Assembly (NCBI GenBank): GCA_021324855.1
Contig: JAJPIG010000022.1
Location: forward strand, 121,777-185,776
DNA: 64,000 nt
From: Pseudomonadota bacterium
GTDB taxonomy: Bacteria; Desulfobacterota; Binatia; Binatales; Binataceae
Direction of reading: 5' to 3'
Shown one piece after another: positions 16,596 through 25,400 of the stretch. A model generated the notes under the pieces. The model searched no databases and was not told where the DNA came from. It saw only the letters and a list, made by a program, of their open reading frames with translations. How positions within the stretch are numbered: the first letter of the stretch is position 1; every line of letters begins with the position of its first letter. Position numbers and translations under genes: made by a program.

Positions 16596-17813
16596 TCAGC
16601 TTACGCGCTTCCATTCCATCGCGGGCATCGCCGGTCCGGTCAGCGTGGTGCTCGTGGTGCCGGCAATTTCAACGGTGTTCGCATTGATGAAACGATAGGT
16701 CCCGTCGAAGAGCATCCCCTTGCTCTCCGAGTTCGAGGTCCATCGGCCGCCATGTGCGGTCGTGATCGTGCCAACGTCTTCGGCGCTGGCCGAAAACTCG
16801 TAAGTCCCACCGGGATAAAACTTGAACTGCATTCGCCACGGAATCCTGCCCAGGGTCGGATTGAATGTGAAGAGCGCGGGACGGTCGGCGGCTCCGGTTC
16901 CCGAAGCCGCGGCGGAGACCAGCTTGAAGGCTTTGCCGGTCAGAATTTCGGGGGGAAATGTCGTCGTCGTGCTGGAGAAACCGATCATCACCGTCCAGAC
17001 ACCGTTGGGAACACCAGTGGTCGGATTCGCAACCATCGGCGGATACGATCCAGGGGCGACCCCGCCCACCAGCCGCGACGCGCCATCGGCAGTGACGAAA
17101 TAGACCAGCGTGTCCTTTACCACTACCCTGCCGGTCTCCGTGTAATCGATATCAAGCCGGTAGTTGCCGCGATGATCGACGAAGAGCGAGAAAGCGATGT
17201 TGTCCGGGCCCATTACCTGGGAGGCTGTCCACTTGCCAACCAGTCGATGGTCGACTGGACCGCCATACATCAGCCACCAAATGAGCGCCAGCACTGCGAT
17301 TAGAACGGCAGTCCCGATACCGGCGCGAACCAGCGTGCGTCGATCGAGACCGCGCGTGACCGGTCGGGTGACTGCGCGTGGCGGCGGTTCGATCGCTCTT
17401 CCGGTGCGGCGCGCCTCGAGGATCGCGTGGACGGTGTCCGCGATGTAATCGAGATGCTGCGCGAACGGCGGCGTGATGGCATCCAGCCAGTGCGGTGTGC
17501 TGAGGAAATATTCCAGATTGCGGCCGGGCTTGGCGTCCTCGATCCGGATCGGGACGATCAGCACTTCTTTGTTAACGGCGCGTTCGACTTCGCGTTTGAT
17601 TTGTGGGGAGGCGTCGGCGTTGCGCGAGAAGACCAGCGCCATTACCTGCGAACCTTCGATCGCATCGATAATCGCGCCGCCCCAATCCATACCGGGCAGG
17701 ATGTCGCGCGGGGCGATCCAGCATCGGATGCCGCGCGATTCGAGCTTGGCGCAGACCGCATCCGCCGCCGGCTTATCTTGCGAGGAATACGAGATGAAAA
17801 CGTCGTGCGCCAT
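16596..17813 (-). CDS. TIR domain - single TM - extracytoplasmic beta-rich (lipocalin-like) domain protein
   Basis: N-term MAHDVFISYSSQDKPAADAVCAKLESRGIRCWIAPRDILPGMDWGGAIIDAIEGSQVMALVFSRNADASPQIKREVERAV = TIR; TM TAVLIAVLALIWWLMYGG; C-term LVGKWTASQ..., GGRWTSNSESKGMLFDGTYRF. Confidence 0.85.
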   Translation of the reverse strand: MAHDVFISYSSQDKPAADAVCAKLESRGIRCWIAPRDILPGMDWGGAIIDAIEGSQVMALVFSRNADASPQIKREVERAVNKEVLIVPIRIEDAKPGRNLEYFLSTPHWLDAITPPFAQHLDYIADTVHAILEARRTGRAIEPPPRAVTRPVTRGLDRRTLVRAGIGTAVLIAVLALIWWLMYGGPVDHRLVGKWTASQVMGPDNIAFSLFVDHRGNYRLDIDYTETGRVVVKDTLVYFVTADGASRLVGGVAPGSYPPMVANPTTGVPNGVWTVMIGFSSTTTTFPPEILTGKAFKLVSAAASGTGAADRPALFTFNPTLGRIPWRMQFKFYPGGTYEFSASAEDVGTITTAHGGRWTSNSESKGMLFDGTYRFINANTVEIAGTTSTTLTGPAMPAMEWKRVS

Positions 17814-17909
17814 ATTAGCCGGGCACAGATGTAATCAAACCGCTACGGCTGAATCCAGCACACTACTGTGATTATCGGTCGGTAAGGTAGCACCGAGGAA
17901 CCCGCAAAT

Positions 17910-17950
17910 AACGGAGCCCGGCCAGCCTGTATGGCCGGCCGGGCTCCGTT
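17910..17950 (-). terminator. intrinsic terminator downstream of the 1434-aa gene
   Basis: Perfect 14-bp inverted repeat AACGGAGCCCGGCC ... GGCCGGGCTCCGTT; on the minus strand it is followed by ATTTG. Confidence 0.7.
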
Positions 17951-17969
17951 CTGTTACTCCCGCGTCTGC

Positions 17970-20900
17970 TTATGGCAGGCTCAGGACGAGATTCTGATCG
18001 AAGTCGCAGGTCCCGATGCTGAACTGCGCGTTCCTGCTCTTCATCTTATTTCCGACGTGGGTCGTCACGGTCAGAACATAGATTCCGGTCCGCAACGATT
18101 TGTGCGTCGTGACCGTTCCATACTCATACTGATACTCGAACGACGGACAGGGCGGCGTGCCGGTGACGACAGTCAGCGGCGCGTTGACCCTGCGGTCGAT
18201 CAAGGTAAGCGGTGAGATGTCCTCGCTCGGCGCGTTAACCCGCAGCAGCGCGATCCTGTCCACGTGTGCAGCGGGCGTTCCGTTGACGAGGATCAGCGCG
18301 CGGACGCCGCGGCCGGTGCTCTCACCGCACATCGGCACCGGGGTCGTGGCCGTCGTATGCAGAATCGGATCGGTCTGGTAGGTCACGTTGACCTGAGCGG
18401 TGTTGGTCCGCGCGATCGGCGAATTCGGCGAGAACACCGCGTCGAGGTCTCCCGCTCCGAGCTGTTGGCCCGGACCAAGCGTGATCGGCAGCGTCGGCTG
18501 CCCCGCCAGCGAGTACTCGTTGGCGTTCGTGCCGCTGATGCCGAGGTTGGTGATCGTCACTCCGCAAGCGTTGCTGGCATTCGCGATCGGCAGTCCGAGC
18601 GACGAGTGGCATACACCGCGGTTCTTGATCACGGTGGGCGGGAACGTCAGCCCATTGGTCACCAGCGAGATACCGGGGCTCGGCGTGTCGCCCGTCAGCG
18701 ACTCCTGGAAAACCGGCGTCACCGGGTCGTCGCTGTTGATGGTCAGCGTGCAGTTCTTCGCGCCGACCGACGTAGGCGTGAACTTCACGATCAGGTCGAG
18801 GTTCGAGTCCGGTGAAACCGGGTTCGGGAACGGATCGCTCGTAATCGTGAAATCGGAGCAGTTGACCGTCGCGCTGGTGACGTTCAAGTCGCACTTGCCT
18901 ACGTTGTTCACCTCGAACGTCTGCTGTTCCGTGTTCTCGGCGCAGACGTTGCCGAAGTTCGCGGTACCGGTAACCGCGATCTTGCCCGGCGCGGAGCTGC
19001 CCTGGACGGCCACGGCCAGCGTCGGATCGCTCACGTCGCTCGACATGATGTCGATATTCCCGGTGTCAGGCGACGAGGTGATCGCCGTTGGCGTGTACCG
19101 GATCGGCACCGCGACCGAGGTCCCGGGACTCAACACCAGCGGATAGGTGATCACGGAAGCCACCGTGAACAGCGGGTTGGTCGAACTGATGCCCGTCGTG
19201 TTCAGCGGGCAGGCTCCGTTGTTGGTGATCGTCAGGTTAAGGTCACTGAACGAGCCGCGGCACACATTGCCGAAGTCGCCATTGGGAGCGATCGAAGCCG
19301 CGATCTTGCCCGACGTCGAAGTCCCACTCACAGCGACCAGCGAGATCGGATTGACCGGATCGTTGGTAGTGATCGTGATGTTGGCCGTATCGGGAACACT
19401 GGTTACCGCGGTCGGCGTGTACCGGATCGGCAGTTCAATCGAAGTCCCTGCGTGCACCACAATCGGGAACGAAAGGACCGTGGGCGGCGCAAACAGCGGA
19501 TTGCTGGACGCGACATTGGTAATCTGCAGATCGCAGGTCCCGCTGTTGGTAACCGTCAGCGCCAGGTCCTTGAACGAATTGAGACAGACGTTGCCGTAAT
19601 TGCCGCTCTGCGCAATCACGGTTCCCACCACCGGTGCGCCTGAAGTCGCCGTGTAGGTGACCTGCAGCGCCGGCTGGAACGGATCATTGCTGTTGATCTG
19701 GAAAGTGGCCGTTTCAGTCACATTGGGCTGCGATGGCGTGTAGACGATGTTGTAGTCGACCTCGCTGCCCGCGGCCACCGTCACCGGCGCTGATGGCGGG
19801 CTTAGCGCAAAATTGTTGCTCCCCGAAATCCGCGCGATGCTCGAGATGCTTAGGTCGCCTGCGCCTACATTGAAGATCTGCAGTTTCGATGTAAACGGGC
19901 CGTTGCCGCAAACCGTCCCGAAACTGAAATTCGAGTTTACCTGGATCAGGGGCACAGTCGGCGGATCCAGCTCGAAGACACTGCGGCCATAGGTACCAAC
20001 GCGCAGCAGCTCGGGCGATGCGTTCGGATCGAGCTGGACGGAAGTGACCTGGACCGTCGGCAGTCCAAGGCCCAGCACTTGCCAGCTATTGCCGTTGTCG
20101 GCGGTCTGGAAAACGCCGGCATCGGTTCCGATGATAATCGTATGCGGGTTGGTGTTCGGATCGATCGTTACCGAATTGACCGGAATATCCGGCAGGTTCT
20201 GGATGCCGCCGCCCGCCGTGCCGCTGATATCGGTCCATGTGGCGCCGCTGTCAGTGCTCCGGAATACATGCTTGGTCGGCAGCAGATCCGGATTGATGCC
20301 GGTAAAGCCCGGATAGGTGACAACTATGGTGTTCGGCGTGGTCGGATCGATTGCGACCGCCGATACGCCCACTCCGGAAGGCGCGCCCGGTATCGTGACG
20401 TTGTTCCAGGTTGCCGACGCGCCCAGCAACGCGTTGGTCGTGAACGTCAGGGTGCCGTCGTTCAGGCCGAGCCACACCGTATTGCCATCGGCCGGCGTGC
20501 CCGCGATCGCGTTAATGCCCACGTCGTTCGGGACGAGATGCATCGCGGTCCAGGTAGCGCCTTCATCGGTGCTCTGGTACAGCGTGGTATCCGGACTGCT
20601 GAAGCTTGAGGCGTAGGCAATCTTGTCACTTGCGATCGGATCGAACGCCACTGCACCGATGCTTCCTGGCAAGCTCGGGATGCCAAAGGTCCATCCCACG
20701 CCGCCGTTTGTGGTCAGAATCGAGGTTCCGTCGTCGTTCCCGATCGCGATATTCGGATTGCCCGGGTCAACCGCCACCGGACCGCCGTCACCGTCGATGC
20801 CGAGATGCCAGTTCGCAGCCGAAAACGACGGCTGCATCTCGACCGTACCGGTGTCCTGTGTCCCGCCGTATGTATAAGCATTGTTCGACACGCTGTTGCG

Positions 20901-22274
20901 GCCGATGTCGATACCGCGGAACAGATTGGTCGCGATCGCTCCCACGCCGCCGGTATTCGTCGGACCGTTGATGTTTTTCCAGGTCGAGCCTCCATTACTC
21001 GAGGTTGCGATGCCGCCATCCTGACCGACGTAAAGCGGTGTCGGCGGGCCGGAAACGTGAGTAGCCGGACTGAAGACCAGCGCATGATGGTCCCAATGGA
21101 CCTGGTTCAAGGTAATGGCAGGCGAACTGAAGGTGACTGAAGTGTTCGTGGTAGTGCCGTTGGTCGAAAGCCACAGTTCCTGGAATCCAATGTAAACGCG
21201 ATCGGCGTTCAAGGGATCCACGCCGACCGTCTGATCGTAGCCGCATTGGCAGCCACTGCCGGCATTGCCATCCTGATCGCCAGGACCGCTGGTGGGCGGA
21301 TTCGATTCCGCACCGCCGGCCGCCGGAATGTTCTGCCAGGTCGCGCCGTAGTCAGTTGAACGCCACATCCCGAGGAAGCGCGACGGCGAAGGTTTGGTGT
21401 TCTGCACCGTGGTATAGATCACGTGATCGTTCGGCGCCGTCGACTGCCCGAACGCGATATAGCCAATCTTGGTCGGATCGTTCGGCGACTCCAGTGGAGA
21501 ATTGTTGCTTGTGGTCCACAGGTTCGCGCCGAAGGTCTGGCCGCCGTCGTTGGAAATGAAAATCCCAAGTCCGTACACGGCCGCGATGACCGTGTTGGGC
21601 GCCGTCGTATCGAGCTTGAGGTCCGTGATATAGCTGGTCGCGGTGGCTCCGGGTGGAATGATGTTGGTGAAAGAATTGCCGCCGTCTGCCGAACGAAATA
21701 GTCCCGCGGTGGTCGCCACCACCAGCACGTTCGCCGCCGGCGAGACCATCCGGATGATGTCATGGCCGGCCAACGTCTGCGAACCCGGCACCAGCGTCCA
21801 GGAGCCACCCTGGTCGGTCGACTTGTAAATGCCGATCGGGTTGTCGAATCCGTTGCTGAAGTTGTTGCCGGTTCCAAAATAGACGATCGACGGATTACCG
21901 AAATCGAGCGCCACCGCGCCGCCTGACAGCGACGCCAGCGAATCGGTCATCGGAAACCAGGTGTTGCCGCCATCGGTGGTTTTCCAGATGCCGCCGTTGT
22001 TGGTCGAGATGTACATCACCTGATCGGTGCTGCCGCGCGGATCGATCGCGATTTCGGTCACCTCGCCCGAGTCCGGTCCGGCGCCCTGGTAATTATAGTT
22101 GGCATCGATAGTGAGCGGGGCTGGTCCGACCTGGTTCCACTGCACGCCCGTAAGTCCGCCGGCTCTTGAGATCCGGGTGGTCGTGGCGAAGATTGCCGTT
22201 GCAACGACGGCGCACGCTATAGTTCCGATCGCAAACTTTTGGAATCGATACATTTGATAGTCCCCCCGTTCCAC
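17970..22274 (-). CDS. large exported protein: sialidase/VPS10-like BNR repeats plus tandem choice-of-anchor-D/ASH-like beta domains
   Basis: Repeated STDQG(G/A)SWT, TDSGATWTDI, TADNGNSWQVLG BNR motifs in the N-terminal ~750 aa; four ~105-aa repeats (GNVCLNSFKDLALTVTNSGTCDLQITNV...) in the C-terminal part. Confidence 0.85.
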   Translation of the reverse strand: MERGDYQMYRFQKFAIGTIACAVVATAIFATTTRISRAGGLTGVQWNQVGPAPLTIDANYNYQGAGPDSGEVTEIAIDPRGSTDQVMYISTNNGGIWKTTDGGNTWFPMTDSLASLSGGAVALDFGNPSIVYFGTGNNFSNGFDNPIGIYKSTDQGGSWTLVPGSQTLAGHDIIRMVSPAANVLVVATTAGLFRSADGGNSFTNIIPPGATATSYITDLKLDTTAPNTVIAAVYGLGIFISNDGGQTFGANLWTTSNNSPLESPNDPTKIGYIAFGQSTAPNDHVIYTTVQNTKPSPSRFLGMWRSTDYGATWQNIPAAGGAESNPPTSGPGDQDGNAGSGCQCGYDQTVGVDPLNADRVYIGFQELWLSTNGTTTNTSVTFSSPAITLNQVHWDHHALVFSPATHVSGPPTPLYVGQDGGIATSSNGGSTWKNINGPTNTGGVGAIATNLFRGIDIGRNSVSNNAYTYGGTQDTGTVEMQPSFSAANWHLGIDGDGGPVAVDPGNPNIAIGNDDGTSILTTNGGVGWTFGIPSLPGSIGAVAFDPIASDKIAYASSFSSPDTTLYQSTDEGATWTAMHLVPNDVGINAIAGTPADGNTVWLGLNDGTLTFTTNALLGASATWNNVTIPGAPSGVGVSAVAIDPTTPNTIVVTYPGFTGINPDLLPTKHVFRSTDSGATWTDISGTAGGGIQNLPDIPVNSVTIDPNTNPHTIIIGTDAGVFQTADNGNSWQVLGLGLPTVQVTSVQLDPNASPELLRVGTYGRSVFELDPPTVPLIQVNSNFSFGTVCGNGPFTSKLQIFNVGAGDLSISSIARISGSNNFALSPPSAPVTVAAGSEVDYNIVYTPSQPNVTETATFQINSNDPFQPALQVTYTATSGAPVVGTVIAQSGNYGNVCLNSFKDLALTVTNSGTCDLQITNVASSNPLFAPPTVLSFPIVVHAGTSIELPIRYTPTAVTSVPDTANITITTNDPVNPISLVAVSGTSTSGKIAASIAPNGDFGNVCRGSFSDLNLTITNNGACPLNTTGISSTNPLFTVASVITYPLVLSPGTSVAVPIRYTPTAITSSPDTGNIDIMSSDVSDPTLAVAVQGSSAPGKIAVTGTANFGNVCAENTEQQTFEVNNVGKCDLNVTSATVNCSDFTITSDPFPNPVSPDSNLDLIVKFTPTSVGAKNCTLTINSDDPVTPVFQESLTGDTPSPGISLVTNGLTFPPTVIKNRGVCHSSLGLPIANASNACGVTITNLGISGTNANEYSLAGQPTLPITLGPGQQLGAGDLDAVFSPNSPIARTNTAQVNVTYQTDPILHTTATTPVPMCGESTGRGVRALILVNGTPAAHVDRIALLRVNAPSEDISPLTLIDRRVNAPLTVVTGTPPCPSFEYQYEYGTVTTHKSLRTGIYVLTVTTHVGNKMKSRNAQFSIGTCDFDQNLVLSLP

Positions 22275-22336
22275 GGGACGGCGCCTGGCCGCCCCGCCCG
22301 TAGCGTCGAAAATGATTCGCCCTACGCGCAGGCCGA

Positions 22337-22645
22337 TTAGCTATGCGGTGCGGCTTTGGTAACGGGTGGCAGCGGCGGCGGATGTGAACCGATCGACGGC
22401 GCGATCTGCATCCGCTTGGTGCGCTCCGCGGCCGCTTTAATCAGATCCGGCCGGAATTTGCCGGAGGCATCGGAATGTGCCCGGATGAATTCCTGCTGAT
22501 GCTGGACGCGGAATTGAGTTTCGTTGGTCAGGCCGCCGATACTTGCACTGTTCGCGCGCGCCTGAGAGACCGGCGCGATTGCCGCGCCAACAGGCAGGGC
22601 TAGCATTATCGCTGCTCCGCCGATCCATTTCTTGAGGTCGCCCAT
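22337..22645 (-). CDS. small exported protein of unknown function
   Basis: Signal peptide (IGGAAIMLALPVGAAIAPVSQARA), co-directional with the downstream 1434-aa gene. Confidence 0.55.
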   Translation of the reverse strand: MGDLKKWIGGAAIMLALPVGAAIAPVSQARANSASIGGLTNETQFRVQHQQEFIRAHSDASGKFRPDLIKAAAERTKRMQIAPSIGSHPPPLPPVTKAAPHS

Positions 22646-22960
22646 ATATCCCCCCGCGACGTTAGAAACAGCCAGGCTGTCTGTTAACTAATAATGTCCA
22701 ATATCATGCAAAATTTAAAAAAATGCAAGTCTAGAGAACAGAAATTAGCTGCGAACATTTTTCATCGTCTATTGTGCGCTTTTTTATTACGCCCAGCACG
22801 CGCCCGCAGAAGCTCCGCCCTGCAAGGAATATTACCGATAAAAAGAAGTTGATTTTGACAGACGTATTAATCGGCGGGACAGTACGACGTCGATCGGTGA
22901 CGCGCGCACCGATCAGGCTACAGTACGCTATCGAATACAGAAGGTTCGCGGCGCGACGAC

Positions 22961-23752
22961 TCAGGCCGGCGGGTCGAACAAGCGATGACGCTGCAGAAAG
23001 CTCAGCACGTGCCGGTCCCACTCAACGGGGTTGTCGAGATTCGGAACGTGCCCCGCGCCATTAATGATCGCGAGTTCGGCATCGCGGATTCGCCGCTGCA
23101 TGTCGAGCGCGCCTGGATGCGCCGGATCTTCGGTGCCCGTGATGATCAGGCACGGCTTATCGATCCGATCGTACACCGCTTCCGGCTCGGGCTCTTCGAG
23201 CGCATGGAAAATTTGCCGGATGCCGCGCACGTCCATCCGCTCGTTGGTCTCGAGGAACATCTGATGGAGATAGTGCGTTAGCGGCTGATCGCGAAGTGCT
23301 GAACTCGTGAAGAACTCGAAGGTCTCGCGGCGCGCATCGATTCCGAGCTCGTCCCACTGCGCGCCGCCCTGGCGCGCAAAATCGCGATTCGGCCAGTAAG
23401 CGCATCCGGTGACAATCAGGGCCCGTACCTGCTGCGGCCGAAGCCCAATCATATAGATGACCGTGGTCGCACCGACCGAGTTGCCAACCAGGATCACCGG
23501 TTCACGCGTGACTTCATCGACGACTTCCCAACACGCCTCTGCAATGTCGGTCAGGGTCAATCCGGGTGTTGGTGAGGGACTCCGTCCGTACGGCGGCACA
23601 TCGACCGCGATGGTCCGGAACCAGGTCGAGAAGTGCGCCGTCTGGTACAGCCACAAGCGATGGTCGTACGGGTTGCCGTGGATGAAAAGCATCACGGGGC
23701 CATGCTTCCCGTGCTGCTCGTAGTGCAATTTTCCAAGGATGTGCGCGGCCAC
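22961..23752 (-). CDS. alpha/beta hydrolase
   Basis: VMLFIHGNPYDHRLW, ILVGNSVGATTVIYMIG, INGAGHVPNLDNPVEWDRHVL. Confidence 0.9.
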   Translation of the reverse strand: MAAHILGKLHYEQHGKHGPVMLFIHGNPYDHRLWLYQTAHFSTWFRTIAVDVPPYGRSPSPTPGLTLTDIAEACWEVVDEVTREPVILVGNSVGATTVIYMIGLRPQQVRALIVTGCAYWPNRDFARQGGAQWDELGIDARRETFEFFTSSALRDQPLTHYLHQMFLETNERMDVRGIRQIFHALEEPEPEAVYDRIDKPCLIITGTEDPAHPGALDMQRRIRDAELAIINGAGHVPNLDNPVEWDRHVLSFLQRHRLFDPPA

Positions 23753-23790
23753 GTCTCACCTCCCCAGCCGCTCGGCGACGGCGCCTGACA

Positions 23791-24138
23791 TTAGCGACCC
23801 GGAAAAAATCGTTCGCGTTCGCGGCCGTTGATCACCCGCGGCTGCCGATAGCGTTCGACCGCGATGCTCACCTCGTTCAGCGCAAGCGCCATGTTGAGCA
23901 GCCGCTGCGCCTCCACCGGCATCCGATCGAGCGGGAACCGATTCAGGTACTCGACGATCGCCGGCATCCGGCGCAGCATCGCGTCGTAAAAAACCTGCAG
24001 CTCTTCAATCGTGCTGGTCTCGCGCGCCGCCATCCGCTCCGGCTCGCTCGGAAGCGCCCAATGGAGGAACGGCTCGAGGTCTTTGAACGGTTCGGGCAGC
24101 GCGCCGCTCGCCTTCGCGATACTGTTTTCGCCCGCCAT
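23791..24138 (-). CDS. small conserved-looking protein of unknown function, immediately downstream of a Rieske oxygenase gene
   Basis: 115 aa, good coding character, 6-nt gap to the upstream Rieske gene. Confidence 0.6.
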   Translation of the reverse strand: MAGENSIAKASGALPEPFKDLEPFLHWALPSEPERMAARETSTIEELQVFYDAMLRRMPAIVEYLNRFPLDRMPVEAQRLLNMALALNEVSIAVERYRQPRVINGRERERFFPGR

Positions 24139-24144
24139 CGTCTC

Positions 24145-25323
24145 TCAGCGGCCGTTATGGGTCGCCATCTCCGCATCCAGTACATCGTGAAAGTGCCGGA
24201 TTGCGATCTCCTCGTCCTGCAGCAGGAGGAATTTCTTCGCGCGCGATTCAAGCCCCGCCTGCACCGTCTCGTGCGCGGACGCGTCCTCGTCGAACACCAC
24301 GCGATTGAAGACCTGCATGAAGTCCTGGCTCAGCAGTTCGGCGGCGTTGAGCGGATCGGGCGCATAAAACCTGATCTCCCACATCGTGCGGTCGACGGCG
24401 ATCGGCCAGAAATTGTGCGTGATGCAAAAGTCGTTGGTTGGGTAGCGGAAAAAGAGCATCGCGAAGTTTGGAAAGATCAGGTGGAATTCGAAGCTGTGTT
24501 GCATCGGCAGACGGCATCGCGACGGTCCGTTATCGATCTGGAACATCAAGCCTTCCACCGGGAACGGCTTGTAGTCCGGGCTGATGCTGCTGCCAGAGAC
24601 GCTATGCCGTCCGAAGAAGGTCATCTCCGCCGAACGGAAGCATCCTTCCCCAGTGGTGACGAACAGCTTCGGCATCAGGTATCGATGCTGTGAGACGACG
24701 TGGTAGCCCTCGTTCTGCGCGTCCATCGAGACTTTCCAATTGGACCGCTCCTCGAAGCGATACATCCGCTGCAGCCGGAGCTGATCGAAGCCTTCGGGCT
24801 TCATCCGCTCAGTCACGCCTTCCAGATATTCGGTGAGCGTCTGCTCCGGAGCGAAATTGATAAAGATGAACCCGCGGAAAACGTCGGTCGCAACCGGTGT
24901 CAGGCCGAGCTGGCGCTTGTCGAGATCGAAGAAATTCGCCTCGTCCGGAATCCATTTGAGCTGGCCGGCCGAGTCGTAGCCCCAGCTATGAAAATTGCAG
25001 GTCAGGTAGCCGCGGCATTTGCCCTTCGCATCCCACGCCAGCGTGTTCCCACGATGCGAGCAGACGTTATGGAACCCGCGCACCACGCCGTCATTGCCGC
25101 GGATGATCAGGATGTTCGCGTCGCAGATCGCGACTTCGCGCACGATATAGTCGCCGCGCTCCGGGATCTCGCAGACGTTGCCGACACAGAGCCACGAACG
25201 CCGGAAGATTCGTTCCCGTTCGAGCGCGAAGTACTCTGGTAAGATGCATGAATCGGCCGGCACCGGCGCGGTGCTCATGTTGGGATACCGTTGCGCCCAG
25301 CGCTTGTAGACGTCGACGCTCAT
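24145..25323 (-). CDS. aromatic ring-hydroxylating dioxygenase alpha subunit (Rieske 2Fe-2S)
   Basis: CSHRGNTLAWDAKGKCRGYLTCNFHSWGYDSAGQL = Rieske CxH...CxxH; NEGYHVVSQH-type mononuclear iron site. Confidence 0.93.
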   Translation of the reverse strand: MSVDVYKRWAQRYPNMSTAPVPADSCILPEYFALERERIFRRSWLCVGNVCEIPERGDYIVREVAICDANILIIRGNDGVVRGFHNVCSHRGNTLAWDAKGKCRGYLTCNFHSWGYDSAGQLKWIPDEANFFDLDKRQLGLTPVATDVFRGFIFINFAPEQTLTEYLEGVTERMKPEGFDQLRLQRMYRFEERSNWKVSMDAQNEGYHVVSQHRYLMPKLFVTTGEGCFRSAEMTFFGRHSVSGSSISPDYKPFPVEGLMFQIDNGPSRCRLPMQHSFEFHLIFPNFAMLFFRYPTNDFCITHNFWPIAVDRTMWEIRFYAPDPLNAAELLSQDFMQVFNRVVFDEDASAHETVQAGLESRAKKFLLLQDEEIAIRHFHDVLDAEMATHNGR

Positions 25324-25400
25324 GATTCGACCCCCGGCGATTCTGCCCTTTTATTAGTAACAACCCGCCCGCTTCACAAGATGAAATTTCCCCGGATGGC

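Noticed and set aside
14785-17813. Classical Thoeris (ThsA SIR2-SLOG plus ThsB)
   Set aside because: The SLOG protein has TM segments rather than a SIR2 domain, and the TIR protein is membrane-anchored; reported only as Thoeris-like.
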